From positions 57,844,015-57,908,014 of the forward strand of contig NC_057823.1 in the NCBI RefSeq assembly GCF_910594005.1: a DNA stretch of 64,000 nucleotides. The letters run 5' to 3'. Shown one piece after another: positions 21,540 to 32,767 of this stretch (position 1 is its first letter; every line of letters begins with the position of its first letter). The notes below the pieces were generated by a model, which did not search any database, had not been told where the DNA came from, and worked only from the letters and a program-made list of their open reading frames with translations. The stretch is from Cervus elaphus. Taxonomy: Eukaryota > Chordata > Mammalia > Artiodactyla > Cervidae. Position numbers and translations under genes: made by a program.

Positions 21540-21770
21540 TCAGGGCCCAACATGAGTCACCACTTCAGGGACACTGTTCCCGACCTCACCATCCCCTGTA
21601 TGTGTTCTCACAGCTCCCCACTCCCGCATCCTCCATACTGAGCTGTGACCACTCGGCCTTGTTTATCTTCTAAGTCCCCTGGTTTCAGGCACCATGTTTT
21701 TCTTGTTCACCACTGTATCCTGAACACATAATATGTGGCCAGTAAACACTTATTGGACCAATGTTGAATA
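21540..21770 (+). mobile_element. L2 LINE 3' end
   Basis: Contains ccgacctcaccatcccctgt, ttcaggcaccatgtttttct, gttcaccactgtatcctgaa and agtaaacacttattggacca in L2 order. Confidence 0.75.
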
Positions 21771-22548
21771 ACTAAGTTAAGTTGATAACAATAGTTATTA
21801 GTTAACAATGTTGATTAACAACCATAACAGTGATGAATAACTAATACTCTCTCATAGGTCCCCAGAAATTCAAATATCCATTTGCCTACCAGGAATAGAA
21901 AGCATATCCTGTATTCAAATATCTGGCCTTTAACTTTTCGAGAATATATGATCTTTTCTCTACTTTTAAATAGTAAGAGTGGCTCATTTGCATTTTTTTT
22001 ACCTTTAACACGACTTAATGGAGGGATTTAGTCCCCAGAGAAATGAAAGAGGCTCCTTCAGTGAAAGCACAGTAATATGTTGCATACTTAACAGAGATCT
22101 TCAATCAAAAGGCTTGTGATCTAAGCATCAAGACAAACAGCTATCATAACATGTAAAACACACACTATATTTACTTTCCAGCTTTTTAATTATAAAATCA
22201 ATGGAGTGTTAATCATTTAAGCATTAGCTTTCTCACTGGGAATTCCCTAACTCTTCTTTCTGAGGCATAAATTTATAAGTTGCTCAATTTACCCAATTTG
22301 TCAGGACAATTTCCATGAGAAAATATCAATATTTGATGAAAAGAAAACAAGTATAAGCCACTTCTCTGAAGTATCCAATGACTTACTGGAAGAAATGAAA
22401 TCTATGAGTGAATTATTTGCTTTCCTATTTCCTTCGTGCAGTTGTCTTTGAACACTGTTCCATGCTTTATTTCAGAGCTGGGTTTTTGTTGCGATGTGTC
22501 TATTTGGTTGTGAGTGTTTGCTTATTTATAGGGCAATAAAGAGATATT
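21771..22548. other. No recognised feature (AT-rich)
   Basis: Single-copy-looking AT-rich DNA; nothing supported. Confidence 0.4.
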
Positions 22549-22768
22549 GGGCTTCCCAGGTGGCATGGTGATAAAGAACCTGCTTGCCAATGCAGGAGAC
22601 ACAGGAGACATGGGTTTGATCCCTGAGTCGGGAAGATCCCCTGAAGGAAGAAATGACAACCCTCTCCAGTATTCTTGCCTCGGAAATCCCATGGACAGAG
22701 GAGCCGGGCAGGCTACAGTCCATGGGGTCATGAAGAGTCAGATATGACTAAGCAACTGGGCATAGCAT
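22549..22768 (+). mobile_element. Bov-tA SINE
   Basis: gggcttcccaggtggcatgg, gcaggagacacaggagacat, then the body to tcatgaagagtcagatatga. Confidence 0.94.
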
Positions 22769-22916
22769 GGCACATCAGTGTATTTCCATAGACATAAACC
22801 ATTGCAAAAATAGTTTAAAGTTGTTTGTTTCTTCTCTGCACTGTTTCTTCTGGTCTGTTTCTTCATTTACAGACCCCATTGTAAATGAAACAATTAGATA
22901 TGTGTATATAAATGTA

Positions 22917-23115
22917 AGTGAAAGTGTTAGTTGCTCAGTCATGTCCAATTCTGCACCTCCATGGACTGTAGCCCACCAGGATTCTCTGTCCATGGAATTC
23001 TCCAGGCAAGAATACTGGAATGGGTAGCCATTCCCTTCTCCAAGAGATCTTCCCAACCCAGGGATCAAACCCAGGTCTCCTGCACTGCAGCAGATTCTTT
23101 ACCATCTGAGCTACC
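22917..23115 (-). mobile_element. Bov-tA SINE
   Basis: Reverse-strand copy with gtgaaagtgttagttgctca tail side and gattctttaccatctgagct head side. Confidence 0.94.
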
Positions 23116-23139
23116 AAAACACCTTGCATTTTGCAGTTT

Positions 23140-23280
23140 GAAAAGTGCCCTCACACAATTTATCCCATTGACCCTCAATGGAGGTGATCATTATCCCTAG
23201 TTTACAAATAAATCCACAGAGGACTGGAGAGGTGACATGCCTGCCCAAGTGCCACAGCCGAGTCAACTTAAGATTCTAAG
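23140..23280 (-). mobile_element. MIR SINE relic
   Basis: gtgatcattatccctagttt, tccacagaggactggagagg, catgcctgcccaagtgccac: reverse-strand MIR order. Confidence 0.6.
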
Positions 23281-23329
23281 TTTCATCTTTTTTCCTCTAC
23301 CCAAAACTTTCCTGATACCTGGTATACCT

Positions 23330-23440
23330 TTTTAAAGATTTGCTTTCACAAAATCTCTAATTTCAACCTGAGTTTATTACTTGCCTCTTTCTGTCCAACT
23401 CAGAGTACTGGGCATGTAGTGAGTACTCATTAAATATTAC
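23330..23440 (+). mobile_element. L2 LINE 3' end
   Basis: gagtttattacttgcctctt, gagtactgggcatgtagtga and gtactcattaaatattacc follow the L2 terminal order. Confidence 0.6.
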
Positions 23441-23884
23441 CTATATTACTGTTCTTTCTTTTAAAGTGAGGTTATTGAATAGAAAGGGGATTTTTTTAAA
23501 AGCTGGATTCTGTTTCACTGTATTGCTAATATCCTTTTAAAGCATGTAACTATACTTCTTATTCCTTGGCTCTGTGTTTATATCATCTGCCTCTCTATGA
23601 TTCCGTGATCCTATAAGGCAGAGGATGACTTCTTTGAGTGATGTCAACACTAGGGCCTCTAATACTTGTCATAACTTAAAGCCCTAATTTTCTCACTAGA
23701 GCTTCTATAATGGTGCTAATTAGTACAGAATCTTCTTTCTGTGCCAAAGGGAGGGCAAATATCATGCTCTCTGGTTTCAAGTAGGGTTGATTTATTTTTT
23801 CTGTTTTCACTAGCTTTATTACCCTTCTACTTTTTCTTTATTTATTCCTAATTTTAATCTCTTTTCCTAATTTATTCCTTTATT
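23441..23884. other. No recognised feature
   Basis: AT-rich, nothing supported. Confidence 0.4.
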
Positions 23885-24207
23885 TTGCTTTACTGACTAT
23901 GCCAAAGACTTTGTCTGTGTGGATCACAACAAATCGTGGAAAATTCTTCAAGAGATGGGAATACCAGATCACCTTACCCACCTCCTGATAAATCTATATG
24001 CAGGTCAAGAAGTAACAGTTAGAACTGGACATGGAACAGCAGACTGGTTCCAAATCGGGAAAGCAGTATGTCAAGGCTGCATACTGTCACCCTACTTATT
24101 TAACTTACATGCAGAGTACATCATGCGAAATGCCAGGCTGGTTGAAGCACAACCTGGAATTGAGATTGCTTAGAGAAATATCAATAACCTCAGATATGCA
24201 GATAACA
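23885..24207 (+). mobile_element. BovB LINE internal fragment
   Basis: Encodes part of RT: an 84-residue frame (23919-24173) with ILQEMGIPDHLTHLLINLYA and RTGHGTADWFQIGKA. It is cut off on both sides and breaks within the codons of the YADD motif. It lacks a 3' tail and TSD, unlike a normal insertion, so a deletion probably removed the flanks. Confidence 0.9.
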
Positions 24208-24216
24208 TATTCTTTA

Positions 24217-24640
24217 CAATGTGATTTTGCAGTAAGTCTCTTCAAAAGATAGAGCCCCTACCCTGTGAATTTGATCTGATCTTATGACTTGCTTCTGCCA
24301 ACAGAATGTGATGAAAGTGACACTACCAATTTGAAGCCTAGATTACTAGCTGTTTTAGATCCACCCCACCCCTCAATCACCATGTTAATAATCCAGGCTT
24401 ACCTAGTGTAGGGAGAGAAACCTAGTAAAGGTGAAGTAATCTAAACCAATCCATCCTCCCAGCTGACTTATCAGCTCACAGACACATAAGCTAGCCAAAA
24501 TGAAATCAGCCTAGCCTGGCCCAGACCATAAGGGCCACCCTGTCAAACCAGTCTCACGAACTTAATAAAGTCTATTCTAATCTTCTTTGGTGTGGTTTGT
24601 TATACAGGATTATTTGTGGTAATAAATAGCCGGGATAGAA
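24217..24640 (+). mobile_element. MLT1-type MaLR LTR
   Basis: gatcttatgacttgcttctg, ccaacagaatgtgatgaaag, a central ccaggcttacctagtgtag and gtgtggtttgttatacagga at the end match the MLT1 plan of the ERVL-MaLR family. Non-coding solo LTR or partial LTR; no internal retroviral genes seen. Confidence 0.7.
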
Positions 24641-24734
24641 GTTCCAAGACATCCCATAACCAAGTTAATGTCACATATCAAGTAAGCAATACAGCAAGAG
24701 TGAAACAATAACCTATGGAATTTTAAAACCTATG

Positions 24735-25370
24735 TCATCAAAAAGAACACAAATAACCAATGTTAGCAAGGATTTGGGGGAAAAAAAAGGAACCCTCCTA
24801 CATGTACCCCTATGTTCATAGTAGCATGATTTACATTTGCCAAGATATGGAAGTAACCGAAGTATCCATCAACAGATGAGTGAATAAAGAAGATGTGGTG
24901 TATCTACACAGTAGAATATTACTCAGCCATAAAAAATGAAAGAACACCATTTTCAGCAACAGGGGTGAACTTGGAGGACATCATGCTAAGTGAAGCAAGT
25001 GGGACAGAAAAAGAAAAATACTGTATGATCTCACTTATATGTGGAATGTGAAAAATACAACCACCTAGTGAATATGACAAAAAAGCAGCAGACTTTCAGA
25101 CACAGAAAACAAACTAGTGGTTCCCAGTGTGGACAGGGAAGAGGGAAGAGAAATGAGAGGGTGGGGATTAAGAGGTGCAAACTGTTATGTATAAAATAAG
25201 CTACCAGGATATATTATGCAAAGGATGTATATTGGAACAAAGAAAATATTTTATATTAACTGCAAAAGAAATATAACCTTTCAAATTGTGAATCACTATA
25301 TCATACACATGTAACTTACATAGTATTGTACATGAACTATACTTAAATTTTTTTTAAAAAAAGAAGAAAA
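24735..25370 (+). mobile_element. L1 3' end (ORF2 end and 3' UTR)
   Basis: Landmarks gttcatagtagcatgattta, caagatatggaagtaaccga, tattactcagccataaaaaa and gttcccagtgtggacaggga, ending in ttaaattttttttaaaaaaa. Older type than the 5.7-kb copy; coding part riddled with stops. Confidence 0.88.
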
Positions 25371-25529
25371 CAAATGCAGGTATTCAGAATAAATAAATAA
25401 ATAAGATCTATATATTCATGCTAAGACAGTTATCTCATCAAATTGTCTGTTGTACTCCACAAATAAAAGCCATTAATACTATACTGTATTACTAAACTCT
25501 AAAATCCAGGGAAAACTACTGTTTACCTT

Positions 25530-25620
25530 GTCCTTGTTAGTTGCTCACAGCTGTTTCTCCAATGCTAGCCCTCTACCTGACTTGTAATATCCTCAGTAAA
25601 TACTTATTGAATGAATTACT
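25530..25620 (+). mobile_element. L2 LINE 3' end
   Basis: ctgacttgtaatatcctcag and taaatacttattgaatgaat fit the L2 terminus. Confidence 0.55.
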
Positions 25621-26224
25621 AAAAGTTCTATTCTCAGCTAAATCAGCAATAAGCTCACCCCTGAGGAGCTGAGAGTTTAAAGGAGAGAAAGAAACCCAGA
25701 CACAAACAATGGCAATACAAGATGGGAAAGGTCACGTGTCACAGACAAGGAGTTAATAAGGCATTCTGCATTCCACGCAGAAGTAGGAGAAGTTTCTTAC
25801 TGCAAGGGAGATGGTCAACTATTTCATTGAGTTGGTGATGTTTGGCTTTATCTTCAGCAAGTGGACTTTAAACATCTGAGGATTATCAGCATGCATTTCA
25901 GGCAGGGGGACATCAAGAACAACTCAAGCAAGTAAGAAACAATGATAAGATCACAAGGAAACAGTGAATGGTTTCTTTGGGTGAAAAATAAATTAAGCCT
26001 ACTTCTAGAGTCAAAGATTTATGTAATCAAATTGCCCCACCCTGACACAAAGACTCTCGACAATTAGCCATGTCTGATTCTATGTCTTATCACCTAATTT
26101 ACCTCTTCCTTATTCACTCATTGATTCTTACTGTTACACATTTATTCATTCTTTAAAGAAAAAAAAAACATTCAGGACACAGCTAGGAATCATTTCTAAA
26201 GGTTAGAAAAGAGAATGTATTTCA
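25621..26224. other. No firmly recognised feature
   Basis: Possibly old repeat fragments around 25640-25760 ('gaggagctgagagtttaaag'); otherwise single-copy-looking. Confidence 0.35.
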
Positions 26225-26345
26225 TCTACTTCTTCTAAAACAGAGTAGACTTTGAAGGGCAAGGACCACTTGTACTTTTCTCTTTCATTTCTCAAAGCAC
26301 TTGCCACAGGATGATGCTCAAACACAAGGTGAACACACAAATACA
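26225..26345 (+). mobile_element. Possible L2 3' end
   Basis: gaagggcaaggaccacttgt and gcacttgccacaggatgatg resemble the L2 end; weak. Confidence 0.45.
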
Positions 26346-26890
26346 CAAAATTAACAACTGGTTTTAAATTAATTTAAAAGTTGATTATGAGAAAACTGGC
26401 ACTTTCTTCCAACAAGGTACTCAGTTAATGTTCATTATTGATTACTTCTATAAAGATCAATTGTATTTCTCATTAAATAAGCTTAGTATTAATAGGAGTC
26501 ACTTACTGTGCTGGGCATCAGGTTTGGGAAGTTGGCTAAGGTATGATCCTTGCCTTGATGAAGCATAGAGATGTAAATGCCAGTGACTGCTCTAGGCTCT
26601 GAAGGTCCAGTGGTGAATGGGACAAAGTCTTTGTTCTCAGCGAGTTTCTAGACCAGAAAGGGATTACCTAGAAGAAAGAAAAATAGAATTACATTAACTC
26701 TAAGATAATTCCCAAAAGTGATATATGCTATAAGATAATAAAACAATGTAATATAACAGAAAGTTATTGAGTCTAATTTCTTTAAATAGGGATGCAGGAA
26801 AGACTTTCTGAAGAACTAACATTTAAGATGACGTGAGACAATCTGAGGACCAGGTTTTAGGTAGAGTGAGTGGCAACTTCAGAGGCCTTA
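26346..26890. repeat. Ancient interspersed repeat, family unresolved
   Basis: From about 26500: 'actgctctaggctctgaagg', 'gtggtgaatgggacaaagtc', 'gcaggaaagactttctgaag' form the order of an old mammalian repeat I cannot name. No gene seen. Confidence 0.35.
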
Positions 26891-28043
26891 TATCTACCTC
26901 ACACTGGTCAGAATGGCCATCATTAAAAAGTTTATAAACAATAGGGGGCTCCCTGGTGGCTTACTGGTAAAGAATCTGCCTGCCAATGCAGGAGACATGG
27001 GTTTGATCCCTGATCCAGGAAGATCCCCCATGCTAGGGAACACCTAAGCCTGCGTACAACTACTGAGCCAGTGCTCCACAGCCTAGGAGTCGCAGTTCCT
27101 GAGCCCACGTGCTGCTCCTACTGAAGCCCAAGTGCTCTAGAGCCTGTGCTCCACAACAAGGGAAGCCAGTGCACTGCAGCTAGGGAGCAGCCCCCGTCAC
27201 CACAACTAGAGAAAAGCCTACCCAGCAACGAAGACCCAGCACGGCCAAAATAAACAAATAAATAAATGTTTTAAAAAGTCTACAAACAATAAATGCCTGA
27301 GAGGGTTTGGGGAAAAGGGAATCCTTCTACAGAATTGATGGGAATATCAATTGTTGCAGCCACTCTGGAAGACATTTATGCAGATGTCTTGAGAAACTAA
27401 AAATGGAATCATCATATGATCCAGCAATCTCATTACTGGGCATGTATCTGGAGAAAATTCTAATTTGAAAAGATACAAGCACCCAGTGTTCATAGCAGCA
27501 CTGTTTACAATAGCCAAGATATGGAAGCAACCTAAATGTCTATCAGCAGATGTATCCACTATAGATATGGTATGTACACACACACATACACACTATATAT
27601 AAAATGGAATATTACTCAGCCATAAAAAAGAACAAAATTTTGCCATTTGAAGCAACATGGATAAACCTTGAGATTATCATACTAAGTGAAGGGAGAGAAA
27701 GTTATATATTTTATGACACTGCCTATAAGTGGAATCTAAAGCTAAATGATACAAATGAATTTATTTACAAAAGAAATAGTCTCATAGTCATAGAAAATGA
27801 ATATAGTTACCAAAGAGGGGAAGAGGGGAGGGATAAATTAGTATTGGGATTAGGAGATAGAAACTACTATATATAAAATAGATAAACAACAAGGTCCTAC
27901 TGTATAGCACAGGGAACTATACTCCTGTAAAAAACTATAATGTAAAAGAATCTGAAAAAGAATATATATATATATATTTTGCTATATGCCAGAAACTAAC
28001 ACAACATTATAAATCAAATATACTTCAATAAAAACTAAACAAA
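26891..28043 (+). mobile_element. L1 3' end, split by a CHR SINE
   Basis: L1 starts at tctacctcacactggtcaga, is interrupted at 26944-27270, and resumes with aatgcctgagagggtttggg, then tgttcatagcagcactgttt, tattactcagccataaaaaa and atacttcaataaaaactaaa. The long 3' piece contains a TA repeat (27961-27978). A 90-residue frame at 27604-27876 is a remnant of the ORF2 end. Confidence 0.93.
26944..27270 (+). mobile_element. CHR-type long SINE inside L1
   Basis: Head gctccctggtggcttactgg with cctgccaatgcaggagacat, then the repetitive body 'acaactactgagcc', 'ccacaactagagaaaagcct' and 'caacgaagacccagcacggc', ending in AAATA repeats. TSDs of 21 bases with two mismatches lie at 26923-26943 and 27271-27291. 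Confidence 0.9.
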
Positions 28044-28154
28044 GGCCATTCTTAAGTCTAGAATAAACTATCACATACATTGCCTATTCTCTATTTCAAG
28101 TGAGGTAAGTACTTTAAGAGAACATAAAGAGATACTGGCATACTAGCCAGCAGT

Positions 28155-28240
28155 GGGGTTTCACAGGTGGCTCAGAAAGTAAAGAAGCCACCTGCAATTC
28201 AGGAGACCCAGTTCTATCCCTGGGTCAGGAAGATCTGGAT
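28155..28240 (+). mobile_element. Bov-tA SINE head fragment
   Basis: ggtttcacaggtggctcaga to tgggtcaggaagatctggat; only the tRNA-like head remains. Confidence 0.85.
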
Positions 28241-28690
28241 TAAAGGTCAAAGCTAGCCGCAGATGCGACTGAGACAATGTCACTCAGAGCACTTTCAGAG
28301 CGGGCATGTGTGTATGGACTGTGAGTTTGCCCGCTCTGTTAACTGCAAATTATCCCTGGCTGTCAACCACGAATTGGAGGCCACCCCTAACTGGCTTGGC
28401 TTCCTCTCTTGCTATCTGTCATGCTGTCAAGTTCTTGGCACCTTTGAATGCCTGTGCTAAAATGGCAATCTTAACCACAGCAATCTACTCGCCCATTCCC
28501 CCCACCAAGTCTGTCCCTGTCCAGAGACTCCCCATTGGCTCAGGGCCGTCAGCCAGCAGGCTTTTATCTGTGAGTGTAAGGTGTGTGCGCTCATACTCCT
28601 CCAGAATCATGCTGTTTATCACCCCAGAAAACAATTTGTTGATCAAGACAAATGAAAAAATACTTCATTTAGCACTTCTGTATTAAATGC
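28241..28690. other. GC-richer unassigned block with overlapping open frames
   Basis: Distinctly more GC-rich than its surroundings. Overlapping plus-strand frames of 65 and 126 residues (28263-28460, 28306-28686) are open, but show no known domain, and no splice or promoter context is evident. An unidentified LTR or relic exon are possibilities; I cannot choose. Confidence 0.35.
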
Positions 28691-29079
28691 CTACCAAGAT
28701 CTTAATTAAAATTTTCATGTTATGCATGAAAAATTATCTACATAGCTCTATCTATTTATCTCTGCCTGTAACAGGGACATGGGGACATGTGTTTTCCTTT
28801 TCAGACACATCTCCAGCTCTCATCCACCCTCCTTTATTACTGGTGCAAAGTTTAGAGTGGAAATGAAGGCAGCTGTACTCCTATGTCAGTTCCCTAACTG
28901 TTTTTACCTACAAATTGGTCTAGGTGCCTAGCACAGAGCAAAGAAGTCAATGAGTTCATTAAAGGGGAAGAGACAAATCAAAAGCAAAATAATACCTTCC
29001 CAGAACCATTAGATTAGGGCTGCTTTCTACTTAGTTCCACAAGTGGCTATACTTTTTCTGTCATAGCATTGATGACACT
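28691..29079. other. No recognised feature
   Basis: Nothing supported. Confidence 0.4.
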
Positions 29080-29225
29080 TAATTGTTACAGTGTTTTTGT
29101 GGTATTACTTCAGTAAGGATAAGAATTGTACTGATCTTGTTCATCACATCACGCTATCTTCAGTGTTCAGCTATTTCTAATCATAATTCATTGAATTAAT
29201 GCACAAATGAAGTAATTCCTCAGAA
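29080..29225 (+). mobile_element. L2 LINE 3' end
   Basis: ggataagaattgtactgatc, gttcatcacatcacgctatc and attcattgaattaatgcaca in L2 order. Confidence 0.55.
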
Positions 29226-29622
29226 GCACTTTTTTGGTCTAAAACAAATTCAAGGAATGAGTATGGTTCTCTTAAATTCTTCCTGCCTTTCACAACCCTG
29301 GCCATTATATACCACACCCTAAGCTATGTCTTAACACATTTTTCTGTAAGACAGTTCTGAGAAAAATTTATTGCAGGTAGGGGTACAATATAAGGTGGCA
29401 TGTGCTGTCAGCACATAACCCATAAAATTAAGGAAATGCCAAAAAAGGAAAAGAAAACTGTATGCATCAGTAGAAATATGTCTTCTACTATTTCTTTAAA
29501 GTGATGTTCCCTAGCAGTTGTATTTGGAACCAGGTTTTCAGGGGTTAAGGATCTTTCTTTCTGCTATGCTCCCCAGCAGAGTGCACAAGATCTCCACTGC
29601 ATTTAGAGGACTTAGGAAATGT
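29226..29622. other. No recognised feature
   Basis: Nothing supported. Confidence 0.4.
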
Positions 29623-29830
29623 TGGGCTTCCTTGGTGGCTCAGACAGTTAAGAATTCACCTGCAATGCAGGAGACCTGGGTTCAATCCCTGGGTTGGGAA
29701 GATCCCCTGGAGAAGGGCATGGCAACCCATTCCAGTATTCTTGCCTGGAGAATTCCCATAGATAGAGGAGCCTGGTGGACTACAGTCCATGGGGTCACAA
29801 AGAGTTGGACATGACTGAGCGACCACGTGC
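29623..29830 (+). mobile_element. Bov-tA SINE
   Basis: tgggcttccttggtggctca to cacaaagagttggacatgac; close to the family consensus. Confidence 0.95.
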
Positions 29831-29898
29831 AGCACGTGAAATCTCTAGGAATCCATAGACTTGTGCAGGCAGGTGGCTTATCCTGGTGGCAATACCAA

Positions 29899-30112
29899 TT
29901 CCCAGGTGGTTCAATGGTAAAGAATCCACCCGCCAATGCAGGAGATGCAGGAGACACAGGTTCATTCCTGGGTAAGGACGATCCCCTGGAGTAGGAAATG
30001 GCAATCCACTCAAGTGTTCTTACCTGAAAATCCCATGGACAGAGGAGCCTGGCAGGCTACAGTCCATGAGGTCAGCAAGAGTCAGAGGCAACTGAGCATG
30101 AGCAGGAGCAAG
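29899..30112 (+). mobile_element. Bov-tA SINE
   Basis: ttcccaggtggttcaatggt head; cccatggacagaggagcctg body; ctgagcatgagcaggagcaa tail. Second SINE within 70 bases of the previous one, same strand. Confidence 0.94.
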
Positions 30113-30499
30113 CAAGATGCACTGCTCACTTGGATTTCATAGATCTTTGTATCTACTAGGATAGTTTTAAACAGATAGTGGATAGCGCCCTATTCTAACA
30201 AAAATATTTTGTCAGGTTTTAATAGGCAGAAATGAAGGACTTGAGCCACTCTGAATATATACACCATGAATATCCTTCAATGAACTCTTGGCTTTAACTG
30301 GCCATAGTGGGGTCTTCTATATTTCAACTAAGGATTTCCACACAGTTCATAAAAATTTATCATTAGCTATTTAATTCAGTCTACAATAACAAATAACTTC
30401 AGCTAGTCTCCAATAACAGCTTGCCTTATTCATTTTAGTAAGTGATTGTAGTGCTACTAATATTAAAAAATAATTCTACTAATATCTTATATTTGTACA
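30113..30499. other. No recognised feature
   Basis: Nothing supported. Confidence 0.4.
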
Positions 30500-30672
30500 T
30501 TTTAATGCATGATCTCATATAAGATTCACAACTTTGAGAGGCAAAAACTAAAGTTATCTTCATTATACAGATGAGGAAACCAAGGCTGTCTGAGGTCAAA
30601 TAACTTTCCCAAGAGTCACAGCCAGTACATGATAGAGGCAGGATTTTCATATGATATCCAGTGTTCTTTCCT
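30500..30672 (-). mobile_element. MIR SINE
   Basis: ttatacagatgaggaaacca, ggtcaaataactttcccaag, agtcacagccagtacatgat: well-preserved reverse-strand MIR. Confidence 0.8.
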
Positions 30673-32300
30673 TATACCAACAAAGCCGGTCCTCTTAGAC
30701 CAGAGAGTCATCCATCACTACCTACGCAGCCTGAAAGAACAGGAATCACATGCACAATGAGTTGAATCCTCAATGTTGATATGCCATGACCATCCCTGAT
30801 AATCACCAGGTTACCAGGCAACCATCTGTAAGATGAATAGCACCTTGGGAAGATGAGATGATTGAGAGAATTAATCAATCCATTTTGCCTTCGGAATTAT
30901 GCTTAATACTCTTCTCTCTGCCATTAGCTTTTTCTCAGTAATGAAATAATCTTACTTTTTCAAAACCTTAACAAATCATATGTCCATCAAAAAATATTTC
31001 CATTGTTTCAATGACAACAAAGCTTGCTACATAAAGACCAATTATGCATATATCTGATGTGGATGCTTATCTTGAAAGATCTGAATTTTTGTAAATGATA
31101 CTTCCATTCTACCTTATACCAGTGTATTTTTTTTTCTGTATTTCTTAAAAGTTATCAGTTAAAATAAAGTCATCCTACCCCATTCAGAAGCTATCATCCT
31201 ACCCCATCAGAAGATAAGGGATTTTTATGGTTGGGTTGAAAAACCAACTTGTTAATATCCAGTTTAAAGCTCTTTTACTCAGCTCTTACTCCTTTCTTTG
31301 TGCTCTTACCTAGACCTCTAAAATTTCCTCCTTTGTCAAATTCTAGAAGTTGTCTATTCAAAAATGCAACCATCTACATTTTTCCCTTGAAACTACATAA
31401 ATAACAGAAAAACACACATGCACATACATATATCTCTCAGCTTGAAAAACTATCCATTTATCTCTGAATCCATATTTTGGATGCATTGATCACTTCTGAA
31501 AGTGTCTTGAAATATATATCTTGCAAAAGAAACCCCTAGGAGACAGACACAAAGGGATCATGTGTTTGGGATGGTAATGGTAATCAGTAAGTACGCAGTG
31601 TTCATCCTAAAGCAATTGGATAAGTGCATGTAAATGTTTTAAATGGAAACATCAACAGCAATTTTAGAAGATATAAGGATGAGAATATCAGGCAATCAGG
31701 AAGATTACCAATGCTTCATGAGTTTTCAACTCCCATCCTGTTTTGTTTTCCGCACACAAACAAAAATTTTACTGTTTTTTTTTTTTTAAAGAAATTTAAA
31801 GAAATGAGTCAGGAGAAATTGGTCTAAAATTTGAAATTTAGTTTCTCTTAAAAATGGAAAGATCTGATACCGTTAGATATAAATTTCTCCATGGTAATGA
31901 CTAGTGGAGGCTGAGCAGAGGCTGTTCCCTTTAACAAACAGGGAAGTTTCCATAGTCTCACCCTTCCCTGTTGTATTCCCAGTCTAGCCCACTTCATTCA
32001 TTCCCCTTACCTAGCTGCTACTTACAGGTATTAGGTTTTTCAGCCTCCAGTCTAACCTCTCCTACAAACATCTGTCTTCAAATTTTTTCTTATACTTTAA
32101 TACTTCCCTCTCCCTCACTACCCATGTCCAGGTGGTCACCAGACCTTTCTAGGTTTACCTCTCAATTTTATCTATTTTTGCCTTTCCTTCAACTTGAAAT
32201 GTCCCCACCATTGTTTCCTATGGCTCATCTGAACTGCTCTCACGGTCAACCAAACATGGGATTTCCAGGCCCCCCGGCATCCTCCAACCTATTGCTTCAG
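30673..32300. other. About 1.6 kb without firmly recognised features
   Basis: Includes a short tandem duplication (31170-31213), a T12 run near 31777, and CT-rich DNA at 31975-32250 that may be a decayed L2 piece. No gene supported. Confidence 0.4.
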
Positions 32301-32311
32301 TGTCCTGATTG

Positions 32312-32527
32312 AAAGTGAAAATGCAAGTTGCTCAGTCTTGTCTGACTCTGCAACCCCATGGACTATAGCCCGTCAGGCTCTTCTGTCCATGGGGATTCTC
32401 CAGGCAGGAATACTGGAGTGGGTTGCCGTGCCCTCTTCCAGGGGATCTTCCCCAACCCAGGGATTGAACCCAGGTCTTCCGCATTGCAGGCAGATTCTTT
32501 ACCATCTGAGGCACCAGGGAAGCCCTG
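32312..32527 (-). mobile_element. Bov-tA SINE
   Basis: gcaagttgctcagtcttgtc to accatctgaggcaccaggga. TSDs GTGT(C/T)CTGATT at 32301-32311 and 32528-32538, one mismatch. Confidence 0.95.
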
Positions 32528-32767
32528 GTGTTCTGATTATGTGATTCCTTTTCCTAAAATGTTGTTTCTATGATGGATTATAAAAGGTTCAAACACTATA
32601 ACATAACTTTTTAAAAGCATATATTTATTTGACTGCACCAGATTTTATTTGCAGCAACCAGAATTTTCAATCTATGCTGCAGCATGCAGGATCTAGTTCC
32701 CTGACTAAGGATCGAACCGGGTTTCCATGCATTGTGAGTGTGATATATTAACCACTGGAAAACCAGG

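Noticed and set aside
24217..24640. Intact endogenous retrovirus next to the MaLR LTRs (24.2 and 43.7 kb)
   Set aside because: Both are isolated LTR sequences with no gag, pol or env similarity alongside.
28263..28686. Novel small protein gene
   Set aside because: Two overlapping frames are open, but neither shows a domain, signal peptide or promoter context, so kept only as an unassigned block.
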